Notes: a model not told the origin generated them from the letters alone. A DNA stretch of 64,000 nucleotides from Marinobacterium zhoushanense (GCF_014641945.1 NZ_BMIJ01000003.1:124001-188000), one strand, 5' to 3'. Counted from the stretch's first letter, positions 8,931 through 19,365 are shown. Translations and numbers: made by a program.

Positions 8931-10889
8931 CTACAGCTTGTTCGCTTTATTGCCATCCACCTGATTGAACGCCAACAGCTTCCGTTCGCTGTCGCTGAGC
9001 AGTCTCGCGGGTCGATCGGCCAAGCGGTCGTAGATGACCGCAAAAGACAGCACGTTCTGTACGTAGTTACGTGTTTCGTCGAATGGGATGGTCTCTATCC
9101 AGATGTCGAGAGGCAGGTCGCCGCGATCTTTCAGCCATGCTCTCACCCGGTGCGGGCCGGCATTGTACGCGGCGGTTGCAAACACACGGTTGCTGCCGAA
9201 CTCTTGGTACATCTCACCAAGATAAGCACTGCCCAGATTGATATTGGTTTGGGGGTCGTACAGTGCGTCTAGACTGCCCAGCGGCAAAGAGTGCTTCTTG
9301 GCCGTCTGCTGGGCAGTCGCCGGCATCAGCTGCATCAGGCCGCGGGCACCGACGCGGGAGCGGGCAGACACCCAGAATGCGCTTTCCTGGCGTGCGATCG
9401 CTGTCGCCCAGGTGTTGGTGATGCCGGCACGTTCGGACGCGCTGGCGAACAGGCCGGTGTAGGGGTCTGGAAAGCGGATCTCCAGGTCGTTCCAGCGCTC
9501 GCTCTGGATTGCGCCACGAATCGCCTGGGTGTTCCAACCCCAGCGCTTGACCAGATGGGCTGCCAAGTGCTGCTCGGTTGGCGACATGGTCCGCGTCGCT
9601 TGGTTCCACTCGGAACGGGCTTCGTAAAGTTCGTCCAACTGAAACAGCTCGCGCATGCGCTTGAATGCAGGTGTTGCTTCCATCTGGTTAAGCACATGGG
9701 CATCTAGGGCGATCGGATCATGGTTCAGCGAAAACTGGCTCTGACTCAGTTCGGCGGCAAGAAACCCATAAAACGTGCGGTCTTGGCTCAGGGCCTGCAG
9801 CTGGGCCTTCACATCCTTGCCCTGTTGGCGCTGGGCTATGCTGAGCCAGTACTGCCAGCGCTCGTGGTGGAGCTTGTCGGGCGGAAGTTCGCCGATCAGC
9901 GCCTCTACTTTAGGCCAGTCGAGCTGTCTAAGCGCCAGCCGTGCGCGCCACTCCGTCAGGTCTGCCAGCCGGAACTCAGGGTCTAGCTGAGCGATTTGAG
10001 CTTCTGCATTGTCGTCGAATCGCTTGGCCTTCAATGTTCCCATTCGAATCGACAGCTCTGCCTGCTCCTCTTGTGGAATGCGCAGGCGATCCCGGTCGCG
10101 TACCCACAGCTTGATCGCGGCGTCCAGATCGCTTCTGCGCAAGCGGTTAACGGATAGCATCAGCAGTCGCCGGTGCTCGGGATCTTTGGCGGTTACCAAT
10201 TTGGTGTTGGCAAGCAGCGATTTGGGGTCGCTATAAAGCGCTATGGCTTTGTCGATCTGTGCCTTGGTTGCGGAAGTGGTGGCTTTTTTGGCGGCATATC
10301 GGGCGAGCGCAAGGTTACCCTCCTCCAGAGCCGACAGCACGCGCTTGGCGACCAGCTCGTCCGTGAGTTTGCCCGCGCTCATCCAGTGTTCGAACAGTGG
10401 GTCGCAGGCATTTGGTTGGGAGTGGCCGGCAACCCAAAGACGTGACGCGATCGCATACGCGCTTTGGCGGTTGCCTTTCGCCAGTTCTGAGCGCCCCCAG
10501 TAGCACTCCTGCTCGGTGCTGGGGCGGTCTAGAGTTGGGTATAGCTTGCGGTAGGCCTCCCAGTCCTGGCGCTTTCCAAGCTCTGTGGTCAAAGCCCAGC
10601 GCAGTCGACCCTCTACCGGAGTGTCGGCAAACTGATCACTGAACTGAAGGGCGTCTTCCACGCGCAGGTTGCTGAGATTGGCGCGCAACTGAGTGTAGAG
10701 TATGTAGGGTTTAAGTGGATAGTTACCCAACTCTTTCAGCCCCTGGCGTACCGTGTTGTCGTCCCCCTTTTCCGCAGCTGCAAGGGTTTTCTTGTATAGC
10801 TGTTGTTGGGGGGTCAGAGATGCGGAAGCGGGGTGGCTGGCGATAAGGAGCGAGGTGGCGATAAGGTTTAGCAGTGTCAGGCGCGGCAT
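8931..10889 (-). CDS. slt: Soluble lytic murein transglycosylase
   Basis: A 652-residue periplasmic enzyme that cleaves the MurNAc-GlcNAc bond of peptidoglycan and forms 1,6-anhydromuropeptides. It has an N-terminal signal peptide ending near ASHPASA and a long alpha-helical superhelix (about residues 30-450) that forms the Slt doughnut. The C-terminal lysozyme-like domain carries the catalytic Glu502 in ARQESAFW and the motif GLMQLMPATA. Length matches Slt70. I chose the second in-frame ATG (10889) because GGAG lies seven bases before it. It converges on the glutaredoxin-like gene. Confidence 0.92.
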   Translation of the reverse strand: MPRLTLLNLIATSLLIASHPASASLTPQQQLYKKTLAAAEKGDDNTVRQGLKELGNYPLKPYILYTQLRANLSNLRVEDALQFSDQFADTPVEGRLRWALTTELGKRQDWEAYRKLYPTLDRPSTEQECYWGRSELAKGNRQSAYAIASRLWVAGHSQPNACDPLFEHWMSAGKLTDELVAKRVLSALEEGNLALARYAAKKATTSATKAQIDKAIALYSDPKSLLANTKLVTAKDPEHRRLLMLSVNRLRRSDLDAAIKLWVRDRDRLRIPQEEQAELSIRMGTLKAKRFDDNAEAQIAQLDPEFRLADLTEWRARLALRQLDWPKVEALIGELPPDKLHHERWQYWLSIAQRQQGKDVKAQLQALSQDRTFYGFLAAELSQSQFSLNHDPIALDAHVLNQMEATPAFKRMRELFQLDELYEARSEWNQATRTMSPTEQHLAAHLVKRWGWNTQAIRGAIQSERWNDLEIRFPDPYTGLFASASERAGITNTWATAIARQESAFWVSARSRVGARGLMQLMPATAQQTAKKHSLPLGSLDALYDPQTNINLGSAYLGEMYQEFGSNRVFATAAYNAGPHRVRAWLKDRGDLPLDIWIETIPFDETRNYVQNVLSFAVIYDRLADRPARLLSDSERKLLAFNQVDGNKANKL

Positions 10890-11045
10890 CGTTGTCTCCA
10901 TCCCTCGGTTGAACTGTGGCGCGAGCGGATAGTGTCAGTCTACCTATATCGGCAGAGATTATTAGATCCTTGAGTGTTTTTCATTTCGGACCGCGGTTTC
11001 AGGTAAACTATCGGCCTTTAAACTGAACAGAGTGCATAGCCGTAG

Positions 11046-12947
11046 ATGTCGTTGATCAAATTCGATGAGCTTTGCGTGAGTTTTGGCACGCGCGCCTTGC
11101 TCGACCATGTCAATCTTCAGCTCGAAGCGGGAGAGCGTGTCGCCCTGGTCGGCTTGAATGGGGCCGGGAAGTCGACCCTGCTGAAGGTCGTGTCGGGATA
11201 TCAGCAACCTGATTCCGGTGTCTACTGGAAAGATCCCGCCATCCGCATCGCCGAATTGTCGCAGATGCTTCCAGCCGCCGATGAGCGCATGGTGCGTGAT
11301 GTGGTGATGGCAGGAATAAGCGAGGTTGTCGCACTGCGTGAGCAGTACGACGTGCTGGTTCAGCGGCATGATGCCAGTTCTATGGCCGAGCTGGAGCGGT
11401 TGCAGCATGAGCTGGAGTCGAGAGAGGGCTGGCACCTGGAGCAACGGGTAGACACGGTTCTGGATCGTTTATCCCTGCCTGGTGACAAGCGTATGGCTGA
11501 GCTGTCCGGCGGCTGGCGACGTCGTGCCGCGCTGGGAGCCGCGTTGGTGCAGAATCCGGACCTGCTCTTGCTCGATGAGCCTACCAACCACCTGGATATC
11601 GAAACGATCGAATGGCTGGAAGAGCAGATCCTTAACTTCCGTGGCGGTGTGCTGTTCATCTCGCATGACCGTGCATTGGTCGACCGCCTGGCGACCCGAA
11701 TCATCGAGCTGGATCGCGGAACGCTGACCTCCTTCCCGGGTAATTACAGCCGTTATCTGGAGCAGAAGGAGGCGCTGCTGCAGGAGGAGGCGCGGCAGAA
11801 CGCTGAGTTCGACAAGAAACTGGCGCAAGAGGAGCGCTGGATTCGACAGGGAATCAAGGCCCGGCGTACCCGCAACGAAGGACGCGTAAGGGCGCTGAAG
11901 AGGATGCGTGATGAACGCTCGCAGCGGCGAGAGCGTCAGGGCGGGGCTCGCTTCAATCTCGAAGAGGCGGTTAAGTCGGGCAAGCTGGTGGTTGAGCTTG
12001 AGCATGTGTCCCATGGCTACGAAGGGCAGCCGATCATTCGTGATCTTACTCTGGCGATCCAGCGCGGCGACCGGGTCGGGCTGATTGGGCCCAACGGTGC
12101 GGGCAAGAGTACGCTGCTAAAAATTCTGCTCGGAGAGTTGCAACCCGAGAGCGGCAAGGTGCGAATGGGAACCAAGCTGGAAGTTGCGTATTTCGATCAG
12201 TTGCGCGGCCAGCTCGATCCGGAACGCAGCATTATCGATAACGTCTCGGGTGGCCGGGAAAGCATCGAGATCAATGGTCAGAACCGTCATATCATAAGCT
12301 ATCTGCAGGACTTCCTTTTCAGTCCCGAGCGGGCCCGCACTCCGGTTAAAGCACTTTCCGGTGGTGAGTGTAACCGCGTGTTGCTGGCACGCCTGTTCAG
12401 TCAGCCGGCTAACCTGCTGGTTCTGGACGAGCCGACCAACGATCTGGATATCGAGACGCTGGAGTTGCTTGAAGAGATACTGCTGAACTACGAGGGTACC
12501 CTACTGCTGGTCAGCCATGACCGAAGATTTCTCGATAACGTGGTCACCAGTACCCTGGCGTTTGAGGGTGAAGGGCGTGTGGCGGAGTATGTCGGCGGCT
12601 ATCAGGACTGGTTGCGCCAGAGGCCGGCGGCCAAAAGGGCTGAGAAAGCGGCAGCAAAAGAGACAAGTGGTGTCGAGTCGGCCGCTGAGCCGAAGTCTGA
12701 TAAGACGAAAGCTACGCGCAAGCTGAGTTACAAGTTGCAGCGGGAACTGGATGAGCTGCCGAAGTTGATGGAGGAGGCGGAGGACACATTATCCGCCTTG
12801 CAGGCGGAGACATCGGCGGCCGACTTCTACAGCCAGGATCACGCTCATGTTTCTGTGCGGCTGCAAGCGCTGCACGATCAGGAGCAGCGAGTGGAACAGC
12901 TGATGGAACGCTGGGTCGAGCTGGAGGAGATGCAGGCCGGGGGGTGA
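11046..12947 (+). CDS. uup: ABC-F ATPase Uup
   Basis: A 633-residue protein with two ATP-binding cassettes and no membrane segments. Walker A motifs are GLNGAGKST (Lys42) and GPNGAGKST in the second half. The signatures LSGGWRRR and LSGGECNR are followed by DEPTNHLD and DEPTNDLD. The linker between cassettes is highly charged, and the C-terminal about 90 residues form a coiled coil, the mark of Uup among ABC-F proteins. ABC-F factors act on the ribosome; Uup loss in E. coli also raises precise transposon excision. The gene stands alone on the plus strand, between slt (divergent) and a universal stress gene (convergent). Confidence 0.92.
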   Translation: MSLIKFDELCVSFGTRALLDHVNLQLEAGERVALVGLNGAGKSTLLKVVSGYQQPDSGVYWKDPAIRIAELSQMLPAADERMVRDVVMAGISEVVALREQYDVLVQRHDASSMAELERLQHELESREGWHLEQRVDTVLDRLSLPGDKRMAELSGGWRRRAALGAALVQNPDLLLLDEPTNHLDIETIEWLEEQILNFRGGVLFISHDRALVDRLATRIIELDRGTLTSFPGNYSRYLEQKEALLQEEARQNAEFDKKLAQEERWIRQGIKARRTRNEGRVRALKRMRDERSQRRERQGGARFNLEEAVKSGKLVVELEHVSHGYEGQPIIRDLTLAIQRGDRVGLIGPNGAGKSTLLKILLGELQPESGKVRMGTKLEVAYFDQLRGQLDPERSIIDNVSGGRESIEINGQNRHIISYLQDFLFSPERARTPVKALSGGECNRVLLARLFSQPANLLVLDEPTNDLDIETLELLEEILLNYEGTLLLVSHDRRFLDNVVTSTLAFEGEGRVAEYVGGYQDWLRQRPAAKRAEKAAAKETSGVESAAEPKSDKTKATRKLSYKLQRELDELPKLMEEAEDTLSALQAETSAADFYSQDHAHVSVRLQALHDQEQRVEQLMERWVELEEMQAGG

Positions 12948-12967
12948 TCCCGGCCGGCCGTTGAGGT

Positions 12968-13411
12968 TCAGTCTTTCTCTTTACGCACGCGCACCGCGAG
13001 TACGTCGCAGGGCGCGCCGTGGAGTACGCCATTGGCGGTTGAGCCCAGAAGCAGCGCGAGGCCGTGGCGTCCGTGGCTGCCGACGATGATCAGGTCAGTT
13101 TCTTCATTGCTGGCGACTTGATGTATCTCTGTTTCGGTGTTACCGGTTACGACAAACTTTTTGTCTACCGGATAACCCAGGGCCTCGGCGTAGGTGTTTA
13201 GCTTTTTTCGGGCATGTTCGTCGAGTTGTTCCTGAATCGTCGACAGATCCATTGGTACATCCCCGCCATAGGCAAAACTTAACGGCTCAACAACGTGGAT
13301 CAGGCTCAACTGCGCCTGGTTGGTACGGGCAAGATCCACAGCGCGTTCAGCGAGCTGGGAGGATTCGTCGGACAGATCGACGGCAAGCAGAATGCGAGTA
13401 TAACGGGCCAT
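12968..13411 (-). CDS. Universal stress protein, UspA family
   Basis: A 147-residue single Usp domain. The ATP-binding signature near the C-terminus is intact: GSHGRHGLALLLGSTANGVL, the G-2x-G-9x-G-S/T pattern. The N-terminal strand (RILLAVDLSD) has the conserved Asp. Family members are small cytoplasmic dimers induced by starvation or stress; the exact role here is unknown. It converges on uup with 20 bases between stop codons. Confidence 0.9.
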   Translation of the reverse strand: MARYTRILLAVDLSDESSQLAERAVDLARTNQAQLSLIHVVEPLSFAYGGDVPMDLSTIQEQLDEHARKKLNTYAEALGYPVDKKFVVTGNTETEIHQVASNEETDLIIVGSHGRHGLALLLGSTANGVLHGAPCDVLAVRVRKEKD

Positions 13412-13488
13412 GGTTCGGGCTCCTTGTTGTGTTGAGTGTGGCGCCGGAGCGCCAGCACGTTCAGTTGTTCTACCTTAAGGATAACACC

Positions 13489-13992
13489 ATGAAATGGTTA
13501 ATCATTATTTTCATTGTCATGTCGTTGATCGGATCTGTGATGTGGGTCATGCCAACGCCTCGGCAGCGGTTCCAGGCGCAGCTGCGTTTACGTGCGAAAC
13601 CCTTGGGTCTTCACGTTCAATTGGCCAATCTGCAGCTGCCGCGACAACGTGGCGAAGTGGAGGGCGAAACGTTAAGTGTTCCGGTATATCGAATGCAGCG
13701 CTTGAATCTGAATCGCGATGAAAAAGCGAACTGGAAAGGCTGGCAGCTGTTTCGTGGCGAAACCCTCGCGAATGAGGGGTTAACGGAGGGGTGGAGCTGG
13801 ATTAAGGGGGAGCGCACGCTGTCGGATGCGGCAATGTCCCTGCTTAACCAAGTACTTAGCCAAATGCCGTCTGACGTGATCGCGCTGGAGTCCACTCCCA
13901 CACATGCTTCCGCGTTCTGGCAAGAGGGCGAGGATGAGGATTTGGAGCGGATAGCCGAGCAGCTCAAAACACTGATCGAGCAGCGGGTATAG
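13489..13992 (+). CDS. Hypothetical membrane-anchored protein
   Basis: A 167-residue protein with one N-terminal membrane helix (residues 2-20) and a soluble remainder without a recognised domain. It contains a tryptophan-rich stretch (NWKGWQLF, GWSWIKGE). The C-terminus is acidic and predicted helical. I chose the ATG at 13489 because it puts the membrane helix first; the frame is open further upstream but overlaps the divergent stress gene. A DUF1653 gene follows after 9 bases, so the two are probably cotranscribed. Function unknown. Confidence 0.75.
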   Translation: MKWLIIIFIVMSLIGSVMWVMPTPRQRFQAQLRLRAKPLGLHVQLANLQLPRQRGEVEGETLSVPVYRMQRLNLNRDEKANWKGWQLFRGETLANEGLTEGWSWIKGERTLSDAAMSLLNQVLSQMPSDVIALESTPTHASAFWQEGEDEDLERIAEQLKTLIEQRV

Positions 13993-14001
13993 GAGGGTTG
14001 T

Positions 14002-14223
14002 ATGGTCACCAAGGTTGATTTGGCGCCGGGCATCTATCGTCACTACAAGGGCCGGGATTATGAAGTGATCGGCACGGCGAGGCACTCGGAAACGGAAGAG
14101 TGGATGGTGGTATACCGGGCGCTTTATGGCGATTTCGGGTTGTGGGTCAGGCCCTTGGCAATGTTTGTCGAGACTGTTGAGCTGGCCAGTGGCGAGCGCG
14201 TGTCACGTTTTGCACCGTTATAA
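14002..14223 (+). CDS. DUF1653 domain protein
   Basis: A 73-residue protein covering one small beta-barrel-like domain. The pattern PGIYRHYKGRDYEVIG, then WMVVYRALYGD and a C-terminal F-P-type end, fits DUF1653. The start at 14002 has AGGAGG about eight bases upstream. Function is not established. It lies in a likely operon with the membrane-anchored gene just before it. Confidence 0.85.
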   Translation: MVTKVDLAPGIYRHYKGRDYEVIGTARHSETEEWMVVYRALYGDFGLWVRPLAMFVETVELASGERVSRFAPL

Positions 14224-14233
14224 AACCGCAACT

Positions 14234-14944
14234 TTACTGGTTAAGGTAGTTGTCGATGGAGTCGGCTAGAGCGCCGGCGCCATAGTCGCGCTTGGGTTGC
14301 AGTTTATCGATCTCGCTCTGCAGTTTATTCAACAGTACCTGCTTCTGCTGTTGTGGAATGGTGGCGCGTACCAGTATCGCCTTGGCATGCTTGTAGTGTG
14401 CCAGGGCGCCATGCTTTTCACCGCTGGCTAGCAAGCGCTCCGCCTGATTGAGATGAGCCTCGGTCACCATCGATACATTTAACCAGTACAGCTCCTGCTG
14501 GTAGGCCTTGGCCAGCTGAGGTGTCAGACGGCCCTTGCGCCCCATTTCGATCAGCAGCTTCTCGGCGAAATTCAGGTAGATCTGCGCGCGGCGGACTGCT
14601 CGGTCGCTCTCCAACCCGCCCTGGCGCCGTTTGACGCGATCCGTACTCTCCTTGTTGCGCGCGATTTCGGTCATCAGTTCCGAATCCGGTGCAAGAGCGC
14701 TGATCTCTTCGATCAGTGACATGGCGTGTTGATTCAGCTTTTCAACGATGTCACTTCGGCAGCCAACTTCTTTCAGGATGCTGAGCGCATTTAGCGTATG
14801 CTCGGATTGCTGCTTGAGCCATTTCAGTCGCTCGCTGAGAAATTTGTTATGCGCCTCTCGAGCCGTGATGATGTAATTGGCGGCCAGTGCGGCCAATCCA
14901 ACCAGCGCGATCAATACGACGTACATCAGATTGTCTGACAGCAT
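14234..14944 (-). CDS. Hypothetical membrane-anchored helical protein
   Basis: A 236-residue protein with one N-terminal membrane helix (about residues 5-25) followed by a long, almost wholly helical cytoplasmic part. The charge and heptad pattern suggest coiled coil. No catalytic motif is visible. Two in-frame starts are possible, an ATG at 14944 and a GTG at 14956; neither has a strong ribosome site. It is divergent from topA, with about 200 bases between the start codons. A conserved hypothetical sits near topA in Pseudomonas too, but I cannot confirm orthology. Function unknown. Confidence 0.7.
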   Translation of the reverse strand: MLSDNLMYVVLIALVGLAALAANYIITAREAHNKFLSERLKWLKQQSEHTLNALSILKEVGCRSDIVEKLNQHAMSLIEEISALAPDSELMTEIARNKESTDRVKRRQGGLESDRAVRRAQIYLNFAEKLLIEMGRKGRLTPQLAKAYQQELYWLNVSMVTEAHLNQAERLLASGEKHGALAHYKHAKAILVRATIPQQQKQVLLNKLQSEIDKLQPKRDYGAGALADSIDNYLNQ

Positions 14945-15067
14945 CAACTTTGGCACTCTGAATATAGAGGGTTGCTGTATGGATTATAAAGCGACTCTAT
15001 CGGCTTTGCGAAGTTGAGGTGCTGCCTCTATTGGCTGTACCTCGATATGAATTAATGGTCGCCTTGC

Positions 15068-15096
15068 TTGACCCCCGATAGCGCAACACTTATATA
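15068..15096 (+). promoter_or_regulatory. Predicted sigma-70 promoter of topA
   Basis: TTGACC (15068-15073) matches the -35 consensus at five of six bases. It is followed after 17 bases by TATATA (15091-15096) as -10. The implied transcript starts near 15103, giving a leader of about 40 bases before the chosen topA ATG. This supports that start over the upstream in-frame codon at 15068. Confidence 0.5.
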
Positions 15097-15142
15097 TGCA
15101 CGCAGCTTCTGGGGATGGTACCAGCTCTTTAAGGATGTCCTG

Positions 15143-17779
15143 ATGGGAAAAACGCTAGTAATTGTGGAATCGCCGGCCAAGGCGAAAACGATCAACAAAT
15201 ATCTCGGAAGCCAGTATGTGGTGAAATCGAGTGTTGGTCATATTCGCGACTTGCCGACCAGCGGCAGCGCGGTTAAAAGCGACCCTAAGGAGCGCGCTAA
15301 GCAGGCGGCGTTGACCCGCAAGATGTCGGCGCAGGACAAAGAGGAGTACAAAAAGCGCAAATCCCGTGAGCAGCTTGTCGCCCGCATGGGCGTCGACCCC
15401 GAAAAAGAGTGGGAGGCGCACTATGAGATCCTGCCAGGCAAGGAAAAGGTTGTCGACGAGCTGAAGAAACTTGCCCGTACCGCTGACGAAATCTATCTCG
15501 CAACCGATTTGGACCGCGAAGGGGAGGCCATCGCATGGCATCTGCGCGAAGCCATCGGTGGTGATGACGGGCGCTATCGCCGCGTGGTGTTCAACGAAAT
15601 CACCAAGAAAGCGATCAAGGAAGCATTTGAGGAGCCGGCACAGCTGGATCTAAACCGGGTCAACGCGCAGCAGGCACGCCGCTTTCTGGACCGGGTGGTA
15701 GGCTACATGCTGTCTCCCCTACTGTGGGAGAAGGTTGCCCGGGGACTCTCAGCCGGCCGTGTGCAGTCGGTTGCGGTACGTCTGGTGGTCGAGCGTGAGC
15801 GTGAGATCAGGGCCTTTGTGCCGGAAGAGTACTGGGAGGTCCATGCCGATGTGCAGACTCCTGATGCCGAAGCTCTGCGGTTGCAGGTAGCGAAACAGTC
15901 GGGAGCGGCTTTTCGGCCAGTCAGTCAGGCGCAGACCCAGATAGCGCTTGATGCGCTCAACGCGGCTCAATTTAAGGTGGTCAGTCGCGAAGATAAACCG
16001 ACCAGCAGCAAACCGTCCGCGCCATTTATCACGTCGACCCTGCAGCAGGCGGCCAGTACTCGTTTGGGGTTCGGCGTCAAGAAGACGATGATGCTGGCTC
16101 AGCGCCTTTATGAAGCCGGCTATATCACCTACATGCGTACCGACTCCACCAACTTGAGTGCGGAAGCGGTAACGGCCTGTCGTGAGCATATTCAATCTAA
16201 TTACGGCGAGGAGTATCTGCCGGCTGACCCGGTGCGCTACAGCTCGAAAGAGGGGGCCCAGGAAGCGCACGAAGCGATCCGTCCCTCCGATGTTGAGATA
16301 ACCGCTGATCGGCTTGCTGGTATGGACAGCGACGCAGTTCGGCTGTACGACCTGATCCGACGTCAGTTTATCGCCTGCCAGATGACCCCGGCTCGCTACT
16401 TAAGCACCCGTTTACAGGTGAAGGCGGGTGAGTTTGAGCTGACGACCAAGGGGAGGATTCTTAAGTTTGACGGCTATACGCGGGTATTGCCGTCAAAAGG
16501 CAAGAGTGATGAGGATCTGATTCTGCCGGATGTGCAGCAGGGTGATCTCCTCTCGCTCAGTGCACTGGATCCCAAGCAGCATTTCACCAAGCCCGCCCCC
16601 CGGTACTCCGAGGCTAGTTTGGTCAAGGAGCTGGAGAAACGCGGTATCGGCCGGCCATCGACCTATGCATCGATCATCTCGACGATCCAGGATCGCGGCT
16701 ATGTCGAGGTCCAGGGGCGCCGCTTCTACGCCAAGAAAATGGGTGACATCGTCACCGAGCGGCTTAATGAGAACTTCTCTGATCTGATGGATTACAGCTT
16801 CACCGCCCGGATGGAGGAGCAGCTGGACGAGATCGCGCAGGGGGATGTGGACTGGCGAGAGCTGCTCGATCGTTTTTACGGCAGTTTTGTCGATAAGCTG
16901 GAGAGCGCCCAGTCCCCGGAGGGCGGGATGCGGCCCAATAGCCCGACGCCAACCGATGTCGATTGTCCGGACTGTGGTCGAAAGATGATGATCAGAACCG
17001 GCAGTACAGGCGTTTTCCTCGGTTGCTCTGGCTATAACCTGCCACCCAAGGAGCGGTGTAAGGCCACTATCAACCTGATCCCCGGGGATGAGGTCGTAAG
17101 CGCGGATGGTGATGATGAAGAGGAGTCTCGTATTCTGCGCAGCAAGCACCGCTGCAAGCTTTGCGGTGCGGCGATGGATTCCTATCTTGTCGATGCCGAA
17201 CGCAAACTGCACGTCTGCGGTAACAATCCAGACTGCGCTGGTTACGAGATCGAAGTCGGCAGCTTCAAAATTAAAGGCTATGACGGACCGGTCATCGAAT
17301 GCGACAAGTGTGGTTCGGAGATGCAGCTGAAAACAGGCCGCTTCGGTAAGTTTTTCGGCTGTACCAATGCCGAGTGTAAAAACACTCGCAAGCTGCTGAA
17401 GAGCGGTGAGGTGGCCCCGCCCAAGATCGACCCTGTCGATATGCCAGAGCTCAAATGCGAGAAGGTTGACGATCACTACGTGCTGCGAGATGGCGCCAGT
17501 GGCCTGTTCCTGGCTGCAAGCCAGTTTCCGAAAAACCGGGAGACCAGGGCGCCTCTGGTATCGGAGCTGATTCCACATAAAGCTGAGCTTGATCCAAAAT
17601 ATCACTACCTGCTCGATGCGCCGCAACACGATGGCGAGGGCAATCCGGCAATAATCCGCTATAGCCGCAAAACCAAGGAGCAGTACGTTATGTCCGAGCA
17701 GGAGGGCAAGGCGACCGGGTGGCGGGCGTACTGCGTTGACGGCAGGTGGCAGGAAGAAAGCGCGCGCAAAAAGAAGTGA
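15143..17779 (+). CDS. topA: DNA topoisomerase I
   Basis: An 878-residue type IA topoisomerase that relaxes negative supercoils by a single-strand break. The TOPRIM domain opens with [13 protein letters not shown] and holds the acidic D-L-D-R-E motif (about residues 122-126). The catalytic tyrosine is Tyr330 in [10 protein letters not shown]. Three zinc-finger-like modules follow near the C-terminus, starting at CPDCG, CKLCG and CDKCG. The ATG at 15143 is preceded by AAGGATG and begins directly with the TOPRIM strand. A DUF6586-type gene follows after 18 bases. Confidence 0.95.
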   Translation: MGKTLVIVESPAKAKTINKYLGSQYVVKSSVGHIRDLPTSGSAVKSDPKERAKQAALTRKMSAQDKEEYKKRKSREQLVARMGVDPEKEWEAHYEILPGKEKVVDELKKLARTADEIYLATDLDREGEAIAWHLREAIGGDDGRYRRVVFNEITKKAIKEAFEEPAQLDLNRVNAQQARRFLDRVVGYMLSPLLWEKVARGLSAGRVQSVAVRLVVEREREIRAFVPEEYWEVHADVQTPDAEALRLQVAKQSGAAFRPVSQAQTQIALDALNAAQFKVVSREDKPTSSKPSAPFITSTLQQAASTRLGFGVKKTMMLAQRLYEAGYITYMRTDSTNLSAEAVTACREHIQSNYGEEYLPADPVRYSSKEGAQEAHEAIRPSDVEITADRLAGMDSDAVRLYDLIRRQFIACQMTPARYLSTRLQVKAGEFELTTKGRILKFDGYTRVLPSKGKSDEDLILPDVQQGDLLSLSALDPKQHFTKPAPRYSEASLVKELEKRGIGRPSTYASIISTIQDRGYVEVQGRRFYAKKMGDIVTERLNENFSDLMDYSFTARMEEQLDEIAQGDVDWRELLDRFYGSFVDKLESAQSPEGGMRPNSPTPTDVDCPDCGRKMMIRTGSTGVFLGCSGYNLPPKERCKATINLIPGDEVVSADGDDEEESRILRSKHRCKLCGAAMDSYLVDAERKLHVCGNNPDCAGYEIEVGSFKIKGYDGPVIECDKCGSEMQLKTGRFGKFFGCTNAECKNTRKLLKSGEVAPPKIDPVDMPELKCEKVDDHYVLRDGASGLFLAASQFPKNRETRAPLVSELIPHKAELDPKYHYLLDAPQHDGEGNPAIIRYSRKTKEQYVMSEQEGKATGWRAYCVDGRWQEESARKKK

Positions 17780-17797
17780 TGGCTTGATGGGGGCGAT

Positions 17798-18325
17798 ATG
17801 AGCGAAATCTATGTAGCCAGGACCAATCAGAAGTTGGGTTTTGTGCGCCTGCATCTCGATTCATTGAGTCGGGCGCAAGACTCCAGTGCCTGGAACAAAC
17901 ACGGGATGATCGAATCCTACAATGAATCGGTTCTCTTTCATCTGAAAGGAGCTGTTCACGCTTTCGTTCGCGAAATTGGTGAGCGCTATCGTCTGGATGT
18001 AGCGGCGATTGATGGTGTCACTGACCTGCAGGCTCAGTTCGAGTCAACGGGTCAGGAGTCGCCAGAGCTGAACGAGTTGGCGCAGCTTGCCGCGAGTCCT
18101 GGAAGTTGGCTTGAAAGGTTGGAGCGCGCCTATGCGGCGTGTTGGAATGCATCCGCGCAGCGCTCAAAACCCACCGATAGCAGTCAAAGTTTGTCGGAGA
18201 TCCACGTGCTGCAGGTCAATCCCGATCATGCGGAGGATGGGGCGTTGCTGTCTGAGTTGCGGCAGTGGTTTTCTGAGCTGAATCAGTTGATCGATCGTCA
18301 GCGCAGCGCGATGCTTGAGTGGTAG
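17798..18325 (+). CDS. DUF6586-like hypothetical protein
   Basis: A 175-residue soluble, mostly helical protein. The start MSEIYVARTNQKLGFVRLHL is characteristic of a conserved gene found beside topA, sulA and lexA in Pseudomonas, now called DUF6586. No catalytic motif is visible. It follows topA by 18 bases with a GGGGGCG ribosome site, so it is probably read with topA. It converges on sulA with 8 bases between stops. Function unknown; assignment rests on context and the N-terminal pattern. Confidence 0.75.
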   Translation: MSEIYVARTNQKLGFVRLHLDSLSRAQDSSAWNKHGMIESYNESVLFHLKGAVHAFVREIGERYRLDVAAIDGVTDLQAQFESTGQESPELNELAQLAASPGSWLERLERAYAACWNASAQRSKPTDSSQSLSEIHVLQVNPDHAEDGALLSELRQWFSELNQLIDRQRSAMLEW

Positions 18326-18333
18326 CAGACCGT

Positions 18334-18738
18334 TTAGTGGCTGCGTACCACTATGCCCTGAACATCCGCCAGGCTTGCTGCCTGCTGCAGCAGGCCTATT
18401 TCACCCTCGTCCAGATACTTGTGCCAAGACACGACCGTGTGGCAGGTGTCGGCGCTTAACGCGCGTCGTGCAAGATCCACCGTCGAGTGTTTGCTGTCCG
18501 GGCGTAATATCCAGATGCGGTCAAGCGCTACGCCGGCGGCAGAAAGAGCAGAGCGATCGATCTCTGCTGGTGCGCCAACCAGTGCGAGCCAGCGTTGCTG
18601 GCGGCTGAGTTGTGCCAGCATGGGCAGCAGGAGCGGCGATAGTGAGATATCGCCGTTGTGCTGGATGATCTCGGTAACGCGGCCTCCTGTGGATGCTGCT
18701 GAGGTATTCGTACCGTAGTCCAATGCTGTAGCGTGCAT
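18334..18738 (-). CDS. sulA: SOS cell division inhibitor SulA
   Basis: A 134-residue protein of the SulA family. The core RWLALVGAP and the following strand-helix pattern fit the RecA-like fold of SulA. The family blocks FtsZ polymerisation during the SOS response, pausing division until DNA is repaired. It follows lexA by 15 bases on the same strand and must share its LexA-controlled promoter. This lexA-sulA operon is the Pseudomonas arrangement; in E. coli sulA is elsewhere. The sequence is distant from the E. coli protein, so context carries part of the call. Confidence 0.82.
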   Translation of the reverse strand: MHATALDYGTNTSAASTGGRVTEIIQHNGDISLSPLLLPMLAQLSRQQRWLALVGAPAEIDRSALSAAGVALDRIWILRPDSKHSTVDLARRALSADTCHTVVSWHKYLDEGEIGLLQQAASLADVQGIVVRSH

Positions 18739-18753
18739 GCTGACACCTCGTTG

Positions 18754-19365
18754 TTAAAGATCTGCTCTTTGCCTAATGACGCCGACACCCAGACCCTCTA
18801 TCTGTAACTCCTGCTCGGACAGGTCGATCTCGATTGGGTCGAACTCCTCGTTTTCGGCAATCAGGTACACCATGGATCCTTCACGGTGAAAACGTTTGAC
18901 GGTGACGTCGTCACCGATTCTGGCTACCACGATCTGCCCCTCGCGCGCTTCCGGCGTCTGATGCACGGCTAAAAGATCGCCATCGAGAATGCCAATATTT
19001 TTCATGCTCATGCCGCGAACACGAAGCAGGTAATCTGCGTTAGGGTGAAAAAATTCAGCGCCGATAGTGCAGTAGTCATCGATATGCTGTTGGGCCAGGA
19101 TCGGTTCGCCCGCCGCGACCTGTCCCACTATCGGTAATCCATGCTCGGTTATTTCAGGCTCGGGTAGGCGGATACCTCGAGAGGTGCCCGGAATTATCTC
19201 GATGGCACCTTTGCGGGCTAGTGCCTTGAGGTGCTCCTCGGCGGCATTTGCCGAGCGGAACCCAAGATCACGTGCAATATCGGCCCGTGTAGGCGGGTAG
19301 CCGGTATCTTCTATATGCTGGCGGATGCAGTCTAGGACTTCGCTCTGGCGTTTGGTCAGTTTCAT
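18754..19365 (-). CDS. lexA: SOS repressor LexA
   Basis: A 203-residue LexA. The N-terminal winged helix-turn-helix (residues 1-65, with [13 protein letters not shown]) binds SOS boxes. The self-cleavage site is Ala85-Gly86 (VAAGEP), and the catalytic pair is Ser120 (GMSMKN) and Lys157 (VKRF), one residue offset from E. coli. RecA filaments trigger the cleavage. The ATG at 19365 gives the canonical MKLTKRQ start. Two LexA boxes lie just upstream, so the gene is self-repressed. Confidence 0.96.
   Translation of the reverse strand: MKLTKRQSEVLDCIRQHIEDTGYPPTRADIARDLGFRSANAAEEHLKALARKGAIEIIPGTSRGIRLPEPEITEHGLPIVGQVAAGEPILAQQHIDDYCTIGAEFFHPNADYLLRVRGMSMKNIGILDGDLLAVHQTPEAREGQIVVARIGDDVTVKRFHREGSMVYLIAENEEFDPIEIDLSEQELQIEGLGVGVIRQRADL

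Noticed and set aside
16493..17854. Long antisense open frame (about 450 codons) opposite topA
   Set aside because: It mirrors the codon structure of topA, has no recognisable domain, and topA is certain.
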